64,000 bases of DNA, from contig JAJXXW010000028.1 of NCBI GenBank assembly GCA_021780905.1, positions 84,752 to 148,751 of the forward strand, given 5' to 3'. Numbering within the stretch: the first letter of the stretch is position 1; each line of letters begins with the position of its first letter. Both the position numbers and the translations under genes were made by a program. Positions 25,199-34,111 of the stretch are shown piece after piece. This DNA is from a bacterium (GTDB taxonomy: Bacteria; Verrucomicrobiota; Verrucomicrobiia; Limisphaerales; UBA11358). The notes beneath the pieces are model-generated. The model had not been told where the DNA came from. It made no database searches and saw nothing but the letters and a program-made list of their open reading frames with translations.

Positions 25199-26367
25199 AA
25201 AAAATAATTCTCACGGTTTTAACCATCGGCCTGGCCGCAGCGCTCCCCAGCGCGCGGACACAGGAAATCAACATTGAACACTCCGGAAACTATTTCGGCC
25301 AGAAGCCTATTCCTATCGCCTTGAGCGGATTCACCGGCGAGGGCGCGGAGGTTTTGAAATTTGACCTGACCGTGCAGGGCTTCAGTTTTGTGTCGCCGGA
25401 CGCAGCTCAGTATCTCGTCAGCGGCAGCGACTCCGGTGCCGTCACGGGCAGCCTGACGGACAAGTTTGCCAAGCGCGTGTTGTTCTCGCACAGCTACAAC
25501 GGCGCGAGTTTGCGGCGGCAGGCGCACGCGCTCGCCGACGACATCGTGCAGGCGGTGACGGGGAAAAATGGCATCGGCCAGACGAAAATCGCCTACAAGG
25601 TTCAGCCGACCGGCTACGGCGCGGGTGAAATTTATGTCGCGGATTTCGACGGGGCGAACGCCCAGCGCGTGACCACCGACAACGCCATCGTGGCCAAGCC
25701 CGCGTGGGTGCCGGGCCACCTGGCGCTGTATTACACCAGCTACGCGCTGGGCAATCCGGACATTTTTTACCACAGCCTGACCACCGGGCAGCGGCGCAAG
25801 GTCGCGGCGTATTCCGGCCTGAACACCAGCGCGGCGGTGTCGCCGGCCGGCGCGAGGATTGCCATGGTCTTGAGCAAATCCGGCAGCGACAACATCTGGA
25901 CCTGCAACGCGGACGGCACGGGCCTGAAGCAGATCACGTTTGGCGTCGAGGATTCCTCGCCGACTTGGTCGCCGGATGGCAACTGGATTTGTTTCGCGAC
26001 GAAGGATAACAGCCGGCGGCGGCTGGCGAAAGTTCCGGCCGGCGGCGGCAGCGTGCAAACCCTCGACACCCGCGGCACGCCGAACCCCACCGAGCCGGAC
26101 TGGTCGCCGGACGGCAAATGGATCGCGTTCACCTCGCAGATGGGTGACTTCAACATCTGCGTGGCGCCGGCAGACGGCAGCGCGCCACCGGTGGTGCTGG
26201 CGACGGGCCAGAACCCGTCATGGGCGCCGAACTCGCGGACGCTGGTTTACAACCACCACGCGACGGGCTACCGGCAGGTGCTGTCTGTGCTTGACGTTTT
26301 CACCAAACAATACAAGGATTGTGTCCGAGCGACCGGCAACAGTTCCCAGCCCGCTTGGGCGAAATGA
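25195..26367 (+). CDS. tolB: Tol-Pal system beta-propeller protein TolB
   Basis: This is a 390-aa periplasmic protein: signal peptide (ILTVLTIGLAAALPSARTQ), N-terminal TolB domain, then a six-bladed propeller built from WSPDG-type blades (DSSPTWSPDGNWICFAT, EPDWSPDGKWIAFTS, NPSWAPNSRTLVY). It interacts with Pal and TolA in the family. It overlaps tolA by 4 bp and is followed by pal after 63 bp. Confidence 0.92.
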   Translation: MKKIILTVLTIGLAAALPSARTQEINIEHSGNYFGQKPIPIALSGFTGEGAEVLKFDLTVQGFSFVSPDAAQYLVSGSDSGAVTGSLTDKFAKRVLFSHSYNGASLRRQAHALADDIVQAVTGKNGIGQTKIAYKVQPTGYGAGEIYVADFDGANAQRVTTDNAIVAKPAWVPGHLALYYTSYALGNPDIFYHSLTTGQRRKVAAYSGLNTSAAVSPAGARIAMVLSKSGSDNIWTCNADGTGLKQITFGVEDSSPTWSPDGNWICFATKDNSRRRLAKVPAGGGSVQTLDTRGTPNPTEPDWSPDGKWIAFTSQMGDFNICVAPADGSAPPVVLATGQNPSWAPNSRTLVYNHHATGYRQVLSVLDVFTKQYKDCVRATGNSSQPAWAK

Positions 26368-26430
26368 TTTTCCTTTTCGTCACGGATTTTGACCGCAGCT
26401 TTTAACCGACAAATCAACCGAATAAAAATT

Positions 26431-27045
26431 ATGAAAATGAACCGAATTGTTTTTCCGCTCGTGCTCGCGCTGGCCGCGACGCTGGCCACGACCGGCTGCA
26501 AACACAAACCCGTCAAGGTCACGCCCATTCCCGGCCCGGCGATCAGCAATGTGCCGGACAACAGTAATCTGAATCCGACTTTGCCGCCCAGCCCGCCCAT
26601 CAATCCCGAACCCGCGCCCGGCGTGAACACGCAGCTGGGCGGCGGACCGCTGCCGGACAACTGGGATCCGTCCATGATGAACCAGGATCGCGCGGCGCTC
26701 GCGGCGAACACGATTCATTTTGCCTTCGACAGCGCCGTCATCCGCAAGGGCGAGGACGCGAACCTTTCCGCCGTCGCCGCGGCACTCGCCGCCAACGCAA
26801 ATGACCGGCTGCTCATCGAGGGCAACTGCGACGAGCGCGGCACCGAGGAATACAACCGCGCGCTCGGTGAGCGCCGCGCGCTGGCCGCCCGCGAGGCGCT
26901 GGTCAAGCACGGCGTCAGCGCCGATCGCATTCGCACCATCAGCTACGGCAAGGACAAGCCGGCCGACCCCGGCCATGACGAGGCCGCGTGGACAAAAAAC
27001 CGCCGCGACGATTTCATCCTGCTGCACCCGAAGACGGCCATGTAA
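26431..27045 (+). CDS. pal: Peptidoglycan-associated lipoprotein Pal (OmpA family)
   Basis: This 204-aa outer-membrane lipoprotein anchors the membrane to peptidoglycan. The signal peptide ends in a lipobox-like TTGC; a proline-rich linker follows, then an OmpA C-terminal domain (IHFAFDSAVIRKGED, LLIEGNCDERGTEEYNRALGERRA, SYGKDKPADPGHDEAAWTKNRRDDF) with the peptidoglycan-binding Asp and Arg. ATG 26431 is chosen; the tracked start precedes it by 14 codons of intergenic sequence. It is the last gene of the tol cluster, with a clear terminator 20 bp downstream. Confidence 0.94.
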   Translation: MKMNRIVFPLVLALAATLATTGCKHKPVKVTPIPGPAISNVPDNSNLNPTLPPSPPINPEPAPGVNTQLGGGPLPDNWDPSMMNQDRAALAANTIHFAFDSAVIRKGEDANLSAVAAALAANANDRLLIEGNCDERGTEEYNRALGERRALAAREALVKHGVSADRIRTISYGKDKPADPGHDEAAWTKNRRDDFILLHPKTAM

Positions 27046-27065
27046 GACCGGCAATTCTCAGTTTC

Positions 27066-27095
27066 AAGGCCGCGCATTACTGCGCGGCCTTTTTT
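27066..27095 (+). terminator. Rho-independent terminator after pal
   Basis: GGCCGCGC-ATTACT-GCGCGGCC forms a perfect 8-bp stem with a 6-base loop, followed by six T residues. It ends the tolQRAB-pal operon. Confidence 0.92.
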
Positions 27096-27144
27096 GTGGC
27101 TTTACTTGAGGCTCAAGGCGGCGTAGGCTGATCCAGATATAAAT

Positions 27145-27408
27145 ATGAATGCCATGTTAGCCATCCTGGGATTGAGCGGAACGGAATTGATCATCGTGCT
27201 GGTCGCCATCCTGGTGCTGTTCGGCGCCAAGCGCATTCCCGAATTTGCGAAAGGGCTGGGCAAGGGCATCAACGAGTTCAAAAAGGCTTCCCGCGAAGTG
27301 ACGGAATCCATCGAAAACGAATCGGTCGCGGCCGCCAAAACGCCGCCGGCCAACACCACCGCGCAGACGCCGGCCCGACCGGTGCCGTCCGAAACCAAAG
27401 TCGGTTGA
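27145..27408 (+). CDS. tatA: Twin-arginine translocase subunit TatA/E
   Basis: This 87-aa protein has the TatA layout: a short N-terminal membrane helix (TELIIVLVAILVLFGAKRIPEFAKGLG), the FGxxRxPE hinge, an amphipathic helix and a polar tail. It builds the Tat pore for folded proteins. ATG 27145 or 27154 are both possible starts. It is 30 bp upstream of tatC. No tatB-like second copy is in the window, so a TatA-C system is likely here. Confidence 0.93.
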   Translation: MNAMLAILGLSGTELIIVLVAILVLFGAKRIPEFAKGLGKGINEFKKASREVTESIENESVAAAKTPPANTTAQTPARPVPSETKVG

Positions 27409-27438
27409 TCGCGCCGGTCAGGTTGCGCGCCGATTTTC

Positions 27439-28452
27439 ATGGCCGATTTCCCCAACACACCGCCGCCCGATGAGCCGGAGGAGGATGGCGGCGGTCCGGT
27501 CAAAAGCTTTCTTGAACACCTCGAAGATTTCCGCTGGCTGCTTATCAAGACCGGCGCGGCGCTGTTCGTCTGCTTGGTCGTCTGCCTTTACGCCGTTCCG
27601 GAGATCGTCGCCATCTTGAAATGGCCGTTGTCCCGCGCCGCGCTGGTGCGCGTGGGCGGCGAACGCAAGGCGCTGGTCTGCGTCGGCACGAACACCATCG
27701 CCACGCTGGATTTGACGACAAACCAGATCGGCGGCCTGGACCTCGGCTCGAACTGGTTCACCGTGCTGCACGTCGAGCCGGTGCAAATCGGCAGCAACGT
27801 CCTGCTCTCGCTCCAGGTGGAAAAAAGTCCGCCCACCACGATGATGCTCCAGTCGGCGACGGATCTGGTTTACTTCGATCCCGCCGCGCCGTTTTTTTCG
27901 TCCATGGTGCTGGCGTTCTACGGCGGCATTTTATTGGCGTCGCCGGTCATCTTCTTTTTTGTCGCGCAGTTCGTTTTGCCGGCGCTGAAGATCCGGGAGA
28001 AAAAATACGTCCTGCGCGCCGCGTGCATCGGCGTCGGGCTGTTTCTCGCGGGCGTGGCGTTCTGCTATTTCTTCGTGCTGGCGCGGGCGTTGAAATTCGC
28101 CGTCTGGTGGGCGGTATGGATGGGCGTGAAGGTGCCCGAATGGCGCGCGGAAACGTATTTCAGCTTCGTCACCAAATTCCTGCTGGGCATGGGGCTGGGC
28201 TTCGAGTTGCCGGTGGTGCTGCTGGCGCTCGTGAAAATCGGCGTGCTGGACTACCAGAAACTCACGGCGCTGCGCCGCTACATGATCGTCATCAACCTGG
28301 TTTTGGGCGCGCTGCTGACCACGCCGGAGCCGTTCACGCAGGTGGTCATGGCCGTGGTGCTGCAGCTCCTGTTTGAACTCAGCGTCTGGATCGCCTGGTA
28401 TTGGGAATGGCGCGATCGAAAACGCGCTTTACAAGCTGGCGATTCGGAGTAA
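27439..28452 (+). CDS. tatC: Twin-arginine translocase TatC with enlarged first periplasmic loop
   Basis: TatC is the receptor for twin-arginine signal peptides. The N-terminal FLEHLEDFRWLLI box, the six-helix core and the FELPVVLLALVKIG motif identify it. At 337 aa it is about 80 residues longer than usual. The excess lies in the first periplasmic loop (about residues 68-145: LVRVGGERKALVCVGTNTIA...LLSLQVEKSPPTT), a beta-rich segment between helix 1 and the FFSSMVLAFYGG helix. The N-terminal tail is also acidic and proline-rich. What the insert binds is unknown. Confidence 0.93.
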   Translation: MADFPNTPPPDEPEEDGGGPVKSFLEHLEDFRWLLIKTGAALFVCLVVCLYAVPEIVAILKWPLSRAALVRVGGERKALVCVGTNTIATLDLTTNQIGGLDLGSNWFTVLHVEPVQIGSNVLLSLQVEKSPPTTMMLQSATDLVYFDPAAPFFSSMVLAFYGGILLASPVIFFFVAQFVLPALKIREKKYVLRAACIGVGLFLAGVAFCYFFVLARALKFAVWWAVWMGVKVPEWRAETYFSFVTKFLLGMGLGFELPVVLLALVKIGVLDYQKLTALRRYMIVINLVLGALLTTPEPFTQVVMAVVLQLLFELSVWIAWYWEWRDRKRALQAGDSE

Positions 28453-28477
28453 GCTCGAACCATCAACAGAACCTGAT

Positions 28478-28915
28478 ATGCGCAAACTGATTTTTTGCAT
28501 TGCCGCCGCTCTGGTTGCCGCCGGCATCACGGGCTGCACCGGCCCCGAACACAAACTGGCCCGCGGCATTGACAACACCATGGAACTGGTTCGCTGGGGC
28601 GACATGCGCCAGAGCATCGAGGAGAACGCCGTGTTTTCCGCGCCGGATGTCAGCTACACCTACGGCGCGATTCATGGCTTTGACCAGTCGCTCAAGCGCG
28701 CCGGCCTGGGCGTCCTGGAAGTCGCCACCTTCCCGCTCCCGTCCTACGACCCGATCTTGACCTGGACCGTGCCGGCCGTCCCCCAGTATCCGGACAGCTA
28801 CAAGCCCCATCTGATTGCCGACCCGCTCTTTGAAACCGACACTTACAGCGGTTACAGCGGCGGCGACATCGCACCGTTCGTTCCGGGCAGCCGGTTCAAT
28901 GTCTTTGACTACTGA
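28478..28915 (+). CDS. Exosortase-associated lipoprotein, TIGR04073 family
   Basis: This 145-aa lipoprotein (signal peptide with GITGC lipobox) matches the TIGR04073 pattern: KLARGIDNTMELVRWGDMRQSIE, then GAIHGFDQSLKRAGLGVLEVATFPLPSY and a proline/tyrosine-rich tail. Such proteins occur in genomes with exosortase/PEP-CTERM-type sorting, especially Verrucomicrobia. The function is unknown. It starts 25 bp after tatC and ends before a strong hairpin, so it is likely the last gene of the tatA-tatC unit. Confidence 0.8.
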   Translation: MRKLIFCIAAALVAAGITGCTGPEHKLARGIDNTMELVRWGDMRQSIEENAVFSAPDVSYTYGAIHGFDQSLKRAGLGVLEVATFPLPSYDPILTWTVPAVPQYPDSYKPHLIADPLFETDTYSGYSGGDIAPFVPGSRFNVFDY

Positions 28916-28937
28916 AGTGAAATTTTTCCCGCACCGC

Positions 28938-28970
28938 GCGCCAGCAAAATTTGTTGGCGCGTTTTGCTTT
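28938..28970 (+). terminator. Rho-independent terminator after TIGR04073 gene
   Basis: CGCGCCAGCAAA pairs with TTTGTTGGCGCG (one G-T pair), followed by TTTTGCTTT. ispE begins 11 bp beyond, so ispE probably has its own promoter or relies on read-through. Confidence 0.8.
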
Positions 28971-28981
28971 CGGGAACCGCC

Positions 28982-29854
28982 ATGCGCCTTGAAAAAAAAT
29001 CGCCCTGCAAGGTCAACCTCATCCTGAACATCCTCGGCCGGCGCGCCGACGGCTTCCACGAACTGGAAACCGTCCTCCAGCCGGTGAATGTCTGGGACGA
29101 AATGTCCTTCGAATGCGCCGGTGCCGGCCTGCAACTGACGTGCAGCCATCCCGACCTGCCGACGGATTCCAAAAACCTGGTCCACCGCGCGGCCACTTCG
29201 TTTCTCGCCGCCGCCAAGATTGCCGACGGCGTAAAAATTCACCTGCAAAAAAAACTGCCGCTCGCCGGCGGCATCGGCGGCGGCAGCGCCAACGCGGCGG
29301 TGACACTAACCGCGCTGAACGAACTTTTTGGCCAGCCGCTGCCGCTCGCAAAACTGCACGGGCTGGCGGCCGCGCTCGGCTCGGACGTGCCGTTTTTTCT
29401 CCATGATAAACCCGCGCTGGCCACCGGTCGCGGCGAGCAGGTGCGGACGCTGGAGCCTTTTCCGGCGCTGACCGGCAAGGCGTTTTTCCTCGTCCATCCC
29501 GGCTTCGGCATTTCGACGCCGTGGTCATATCAAAACCTGGCGCGGTTTCCGAAAGACCAGAACGGCATGGCCGGCCGCGCGGAGAGATTGGTGACGGCGT
29601 TGCAGGCCGAGGATGGGACCGCCATCGCGGACGGCTTTTACAATTCGCTGGAAGCGCCGGCGTTCGACAAGTTTCCGGTGCTGCCACTCTACCAGGACTT
29701 CCTCCGCGAGCAGGGCGCGCTGGTGGCGCTCATGTCCGGCAGCGGCTCGACGACCTTTGCCATCGCGGAAGATTTGGCGGCGGCGGAAAACTTGGCGGAG
29801 AAATTCAAATCGCAGTTCGGCGACCACGGCTGGACGGCGGTGGTGGCTATTTGA
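28982..29854 (+). CDS. ispE: 4-diphosphocytidyl-2-C-methyl-D-erythritol kinase
   Basis: IspE phosphorylates CDP-ME in the MEP isoprenoid route, which would also feed hopanoid synthesis. The 290-aa GHMP kinase shows SPCKVNLILNILGRRADGFHEL, the ATP loop LPLAGGIGGGSANAAV and the C-terminal MSGSGSTTFAI. ATG 28982 (MRLEKKSPCKVNL) is preferred over 28964. The 3' end overlaps the convergent murJ by 8 bp. Confidence 0.95.
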   Translation: MRLEKKSPCKVNLILNILGRRADGFHELETVLQPVNVWDEMSFECAGAGLQLTCSHPDLPTDSKNLVHRAATSFLAAAKIADGVKIHLQKKLPLAGGIGGGSANAAVTLTALNELFGQPLPLAKLHGLAAALGSDVPFFLHDKPALATGRGEQVRTLEPFPALTGKAFFLVHPGFGISTPWSYQNLARFPKDQNGMAGRAERLVTALQAEDGTAIADGFYNSLEAPAFDKFPVLPLYQDFLREQGALVALMSGSGSTTFAIAEDLAAAENLAEKFKSQFGDHGWTAVVAI

Positions 29855-31427
29855 ACCGCTTAAACTTCGCCAGCGCAAACTCCGTCATTTCCTTCGCCGC
29901 CGGGATTTGGCAGAGCAGCGCAAGCAGCCAATAGGTGCCGCCGGCGATGCCCGCCGGCACAAACACTGCGCCGATTTTCAGCGCCAGGGTCGCGTGGCCG
30001 AGGCATTTTTCCCAGCCCGTCCAACCGCACCAGGCCGCAACGCCCGCAAGCAAGGCCGCCAGCGCCAGCGGCCGCAGGACGCCCCGCAGTGATTCCATTT
30101 CCAGCCGCCCCAGTTTCTTCCGCAGCGCAAACAGAAGCAGCGCGACATTCGCGATGGAAGTCGCCGTGTTGGCGAGGCCGAGGCCGCCCTGCTTGAGCGG
30201 CACGATGAGGATGGCCGCCAGCAGGAGGTTCAGCCCCAGACAGACCAGGCTGATTTGCATCGGCGTCTTGGTGTCGCCGAGCGCGTAGAAGGCGCGGGCC
30301 AGGACATTCACCGTGGAAAAGGCCACGAGGCCGGGCGCGAGGCAGACGAGCGCGAACGCCGCGCGGTCGGTTGAGGCGGCGGTGAACTGGCCGCGCTCAA
30401 ACAGCAGCCGCATGATCGGCTCCGCCAGGGCGACCAGCAGCGCGGCGGCGATCAAATTCACCAGCAGCAAGGAGCCGATGCCGTGGCGCAGCGCGGCGCG
30501 GAACTCCGGATAATTCTTGTCAATCGCCAGGCTGCTCAATGTCGTCAGCAGATACGTCGCCAGCGAGATGCCGAACATGCCCTGCGGCAGTTCCATCAGC
30601 CGCACGGCGTATTCAAACGAGGCGTTGATCTGCGGATTGATCCAGAAGGCGAGGCTCTGCACGAGCAGGACGTTGAGTTGAAACGCGGCCACGCCAATGG
30701 TTCCCGGAATCATCCGCGTGGCGACCAGCCGGACGGTTGCGTTTTTCCACGGCGAAACCCAGCGGTAGCGGAAACCTTCGCGCCAGAGCGTCGGCACTTG
30801 AAACGCCGCCTGCGCCATGCCCGCCACTAGCACGCCGTAGGCCAGCGCAAAAATCTGCACCGGCAGCCGGCCTTCCTTCGGGAGATTCAGCCCGAACCTT
30901 GGTGCGAGGAACAAAACCGACGCGATCATCACCACGTTGAGCATCGTCGCGCCCATCGCGGGAATGAAAAAATGGCCGCGCGCGTTCAACATGCCCATCA
31001 GTGCCGCCGCGATGCAGACGAGCAGCATGTAGGGAAACATCACGAACAGCAGCCGCAGCATCAGGCCGGTGGCCGTTGAGAATTCATGCGCCGACAGCGC
31101 AATCGCGAGGCCGAGCATGACGGCCGCGATCAGCCCGCTCGCCACGACCACCAGGCCGGAGATGACGGCGTTGGCGGCTTTCCACATTTCTTCCTCGCCG
31201 TGATTTTTTTCCTTCTCCTTGAAAATCGGGATGAAGGCCGCCGTCAACGCGCCTTCGCCGAGCAGCCGGCGGAACAGGTTCGGGATTTGAAAGGCGAACG
31301 TGAACGCGCCGGCCACCCAGCCGTCGCCCATGAAGCGCGCATAGACCATCACGCGCACCATGCCGAGCACGCGGCTCAACAACGTGGCGCCCGCCATCGC
31401 GCCGGAGGCTTGCAGCATCTTTGACAC
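29847..31427 (-). CDS. murJ: Lipid II flippase MurJ (MviN)
   Basis: MurJ flips the peptidoglycan precursor across the inner membrane. The 526-aa protein has about 13-14 membrane helices and family motifs: ATLLSRVLGMVR, PNLFRRLLGEGALTAAFIPIF, VLARAFYALGDTKTP. The GTG at 31427 (vSKMLQASGAMAGATLL) is chosen because related proteins start MSKML; ATG 31418 is an alternative. The tracked TTG start is unlikely. It is divergent from tyrS and converges with ispE. Confidence 0.92.
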   Translation of the reverse strand: MSKMLQASGAMAGATLLSRVLGMVRVMVYARFMGDGWVAGAFTFAFQIPNLFRRLLGEGALTAAFIPIFKEKEKNHGEEEMWKAANAVISGLVVVASGLIAAVMLGLAIALSAHEFSTATGLMLRLLFVMFPYMLLVCIAAALMGMLNARGHFFIPAMGATMLNVVMIASVLFLAPRFGLNLPKEGRLPVQIFALAYGVLVAGMAQAAFQVPTLWREGFRYRWVSPWKNATVRLVATRMIPGTIGVAAFQLNVLLVQSLAFWINPQINASFEYAVRLMELPQGMFGISLATYLLTTLSSLAIDKNYPEFRAALRHGIGSLLLVNLIAAALLVALAEPIMRLLFERGQFTAASTDRAAFALVCLAPGLVAFSTVNVLARAFYALGDTKTPMQISLVCLGLNLLLAAILIVPLKQGGLGLANTATSIANVALLLFALRKKLGRLEMESLRGVLRPLALAALLAGVAAWCGWTGWEKCLGHATLALKIGAVFVPAGIAGGTYWLLALLCQIPAAKEMTEFALAKFKRFK

Positions 31428-31547
31428 CGGCGGATTCTCATGCAAAGACGCCAAGTCGCAAAGTCAAATCCCGTGGCGGCCCGGCGTGAGCCGGTTCCGG
31501 TTTAATTGGCAATTGGCAACCGGCGGCCGGCAATTTATCCTGCCCGC

Positions 31548-32831
31548 GTGAGCATCATTGATGAATTAAAATGGCGCGGGCTGGTGGCCGATTGCACCGA
31601 TGCGGCGGAGTTGGAGAAGAAAATCGCCGCGCCCCTCACGCTTTACTGCGGCTTCGACCCCACCGCCGACAGCCTGCACGTCGGCAATCTCGTGCCGCTG
31701 CTCGCGCTGCGGCGGTTCCAACTGCTCGGCCATCATCCCATCGCCGTCGCCGGCGGCGCGACCGGCTCCATCGGCGATCCCAGCGGCAAGTCCGCCGAGC
31801 GCCAGCTCCTCACCCAGGAAATTTTGGATCACAACATCGCCAGCGTGAAAACGCAGCTCGCGAAGCTGCTCGATTTTGAAACGAAGCAAAATCCCGCGCG
31901 GCTCGTGGACAATGCAAGCTGGACGGCGGGCATTTCCTTCCTCGATTTTCTGCGCGACATTGGGAAGCATTTTTCCGTCAACCAGATGGTCGCCAAGGAA
32001 TCCATCCGCGCCCGCATGGAAGACCGCGAGGTGGGCATCAGCTACACCGAGTTCAGCTATATGCTGCTCCAGGCGTTCGATTTCATGGTGCTGTGCCGCG
32101 ACGCAAACTGCGAACTCCAGATTGGCGGCAGCGATCAGTGGGGCAACATCACCGCCGGCATCGAACTCACGCGCAAAAAGCTCGGCAGACAGGTCTATGG
32201 CCTGACGCTGCCGCTCATCACCAACGCCGACGGCTCGAAATTCGGCAAGACCGTCGCCGGCGCCATCTGGCTCGCCCCGAAACGCACCAGCGTCTATAAA
32301 TTCTACCAGTTTTGGATCAACACCGACGACCGCGACGTCATTCGCTATTTGAAATATTTCACATTTCTGGCACAGGCAGAAATCGAGTCGCTGGAAAAAC
32401 AGCACGCGGAAAATCCGGGCACCCGCATCGCGCACAAGGCGCTAGCTCGTGCCGTAACTGAATTGATTCATGGCGACATTCCGACGGCCAACTCAATTCT
32501 GGCAAGTAGAACACTTTTTGGAGAAGAAATTGACCCGTTAAGTTCTGGTCAAGATTACTTTGAAATTATTCTTGGCGAAGTGCCAACAATAGAAATCAAA
32601 ATCACAAAACTTGGCGGCTTGGGTGTGCCATTGGTGGAATTGCTAGTTGAGTCCAGACTATGCACCTCGAAAGGTCAAGCGCGGAAAGACATTGAAGGAG
32701 GTGGAATTTATGTAAACAACAGTCGCGAGACGAATGTCACGCGTTCCGTCACATTGAGAGATTTGCTATTTAACAAGCATTTTCTGCTTCGCAAGGGCAA
32801 AAAGAATTACATCGCAGTAACGGCGAAATAG
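31548..32831 (+). CDS. tyrS: Tyrosyl-tRNA synthetase with foreign 3' third
   Basis: TyrRS charges tRNA-Tyr. The 427-aa protein has the HIGH-type motif HVGN, the KMSKS-type KFGKT, and a C-terminal S4 domain (LVESRLCTSKGQARKDIEGGGIYVNN). It starts at GTG (vSIIDELKWRGLVAD). Up to about 32440 the DNA is GC-rich like its neighbours; from CTAGCTCGTGCCGTAACTG onward it is AT-rich to the stop, and so is the following 1.25 kb. About 1.3 kb downstream lies a GC-rich remnant of an alternative tyrS 3' end. The intact gene therefore looks like a chimera of a native 5' part and an acquired 3' part. Function appears preserved. Confidence 0.95.
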   Translation: MSIIDELKWRGLVADCTDAAELEKKIAAPLTLYCGFDPTADSLHVGNLVPLLALRRFQLLGHHPIAVAGGATGSIGDPSGKSAERQLLTQEILDHNIASVKTQLAKLLDFETKQNPARLVDNASWTAGISFLDFLRDIGKHFSVNQMVAKESIRARMEDREVGISYTEFSYMLLQAFDFMVLCRDANCELQIGGSDQWGNITAGIELTRKKLGRQVYGLTLPLITNADGSKFGKTVAGAIWLAPKRTSVYKFYQFWINTDDRDVIRYLKYFTFLAQAEIESLEKQHAENPGTRIAHKALARAVTELIHGDIPTANSILASRTLFGEEIDPLSSGQDYFEIILGEVPTIEIKITKLGGLGVPLVELLVESRLCTSKGQARKDIEGGGIYVNNSRETNVTRSVTLRDLLFNKHFLLRKGKKNYIAVTAK

Positions 32832-32833
32832 CT

Positions 32834-34087
32834 ATGAAATTGAATTGTAGCCGGCGTTTCAGGATTCTTTTCTTGATGATGTCAGCGATTGCTTGTTCAA
32901 CGGCCGGGTTTGGACAAGATTTTGTTTGGACGCAAACCAGTGCAACAAATCTAAATTGACAAGCTATCGCCTCAACGTCCGATGGGATGAAATTGGCTGC
33001 TGTGGCGACCGGAGATTATATCTACACCTCAACAAATTCTGGCGCGACTTGGACTCAACAAACAGGTTCTTTCATAATGAATTGGTCTAGCATCGCTTCA
33101 TCAGCGGATGGGACAAAATTGGTGGCGACCGCACAATCTAGCGGGATTTTTATTTCAACAAATTCTGGGATTACTTGGGCTCGATCTGGTGCACCCAATG
33201 AAAATTGGCAAGCAGTCGCTTCATCCTCTGATGGCACAAAGCTGGTGGCTGCAACTTATGGTGGTTATGGCACTTCGACCGAGGGTGGAATTTATGCCTC
33301 AACCGATTCAGGAAATACTTGGAATAAAACCGGTGCGCCCACGTTTTTTGATGGGCGCTACAACGACGTCTATAGTTGGCAAGCTATCGCATCATCTTCG
33401 GATGCGGCTAAATTCGCAGCAGTAGTTTACGGTGGTCCGGTTTTCACATCACAAAATTCGGGAGCTACATGGGCCCAGACTTTCGCGCCTAATGCTGCTA
33501 ATTGGACTTCCATTGCGTAATCATCGGATGGAACAGTTCTCGTCGCCGGTTCACCTGGCGGTATTGTTTATGTTTCAACAAATTCAGGAACAAATTGGAA
33601 AAACGACAGCGGAACGAACAACTTAAATGGTTGGATTTCTATTGCTTCATCATCGAACGGATTGAAATTGATAGCGGCAGTTTCCGGCATCGGAATTTAT
33701 GCCTCAACCAATACAGCGAGTATGTGGGCACTAACCAGTGCACCTCACAATTTGCAGTGGCATTGTATCGCCACATCATCGGACGGAACAGAAATTGCCG
33801 CTGGTGCACAACCAAACTCTTTCGGTGGTGGAATTTGGATCGGGAGAATCAGAATTTTGCCGACGCTGAATATCATTTCAACCAACGCTTCAGCCTCAAT
33901 GGCCATAATGCCAAACGGGAAAAACCTGATGATTGGACAGGCTTATCAATTGCAAATTTCGAGCGATCTTAAAAATTAGACAAATTTCGGAAATGCTTTC
34001 ACCGCGACAAATAACAACTGGGCGGGCACGAATTGTTGGAATGTGGCGAATACGAACCAAGCATTTTTCCGGCTGCAAATGTTATAA
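32834..34087 (+). pseudogene. Exported Asp-box (BNR-like) propeller protein with three in-frame stops
   Basis: One reading frame of 418 codons runs from ATG 32834 to TAA 34085 and is broken by TGA (32957), TAA (33518) and TAG (33977). Comparison of the internal repeats shows what each stop replaced: a Trp in W-Q-A-I-A-S, a Ser in I-A-S-S-S-D-G, and a Trp in L-K-N-W. The product would have a signal peptide (ILFLMMSAIACSTAGFGQ), about six repeats of roughly 42-55 residues with an IASSSDGTKLVA strand and a YxSTNSGxTW Asp box, and a C-terminal FFRL end typical of secreted verrucomicrobial proteins. AT content is far above the neighbours. It begins 2 bp after the tyrS stop. The ORF track shows only pieces. 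Confidence 0.85.
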
Positions 34088-34111
34088 AAAATTTGCGGTT
34101 TTCTTCCGGAG

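Noticed and set aside
30213-31424. Plus-strand ORFs (66-117 aa) over murJ
   Set aside because: All lie within the murJ frame's opposite strand, lack motifs and are Arg/Ala-rich shadows.
32834-34087. Stop-codon recoding in the propeller gene
   Set aside because: All three stop types occur, including TAA, and other genes in the window use all three as normal stops; nonsense mutation is simpler.
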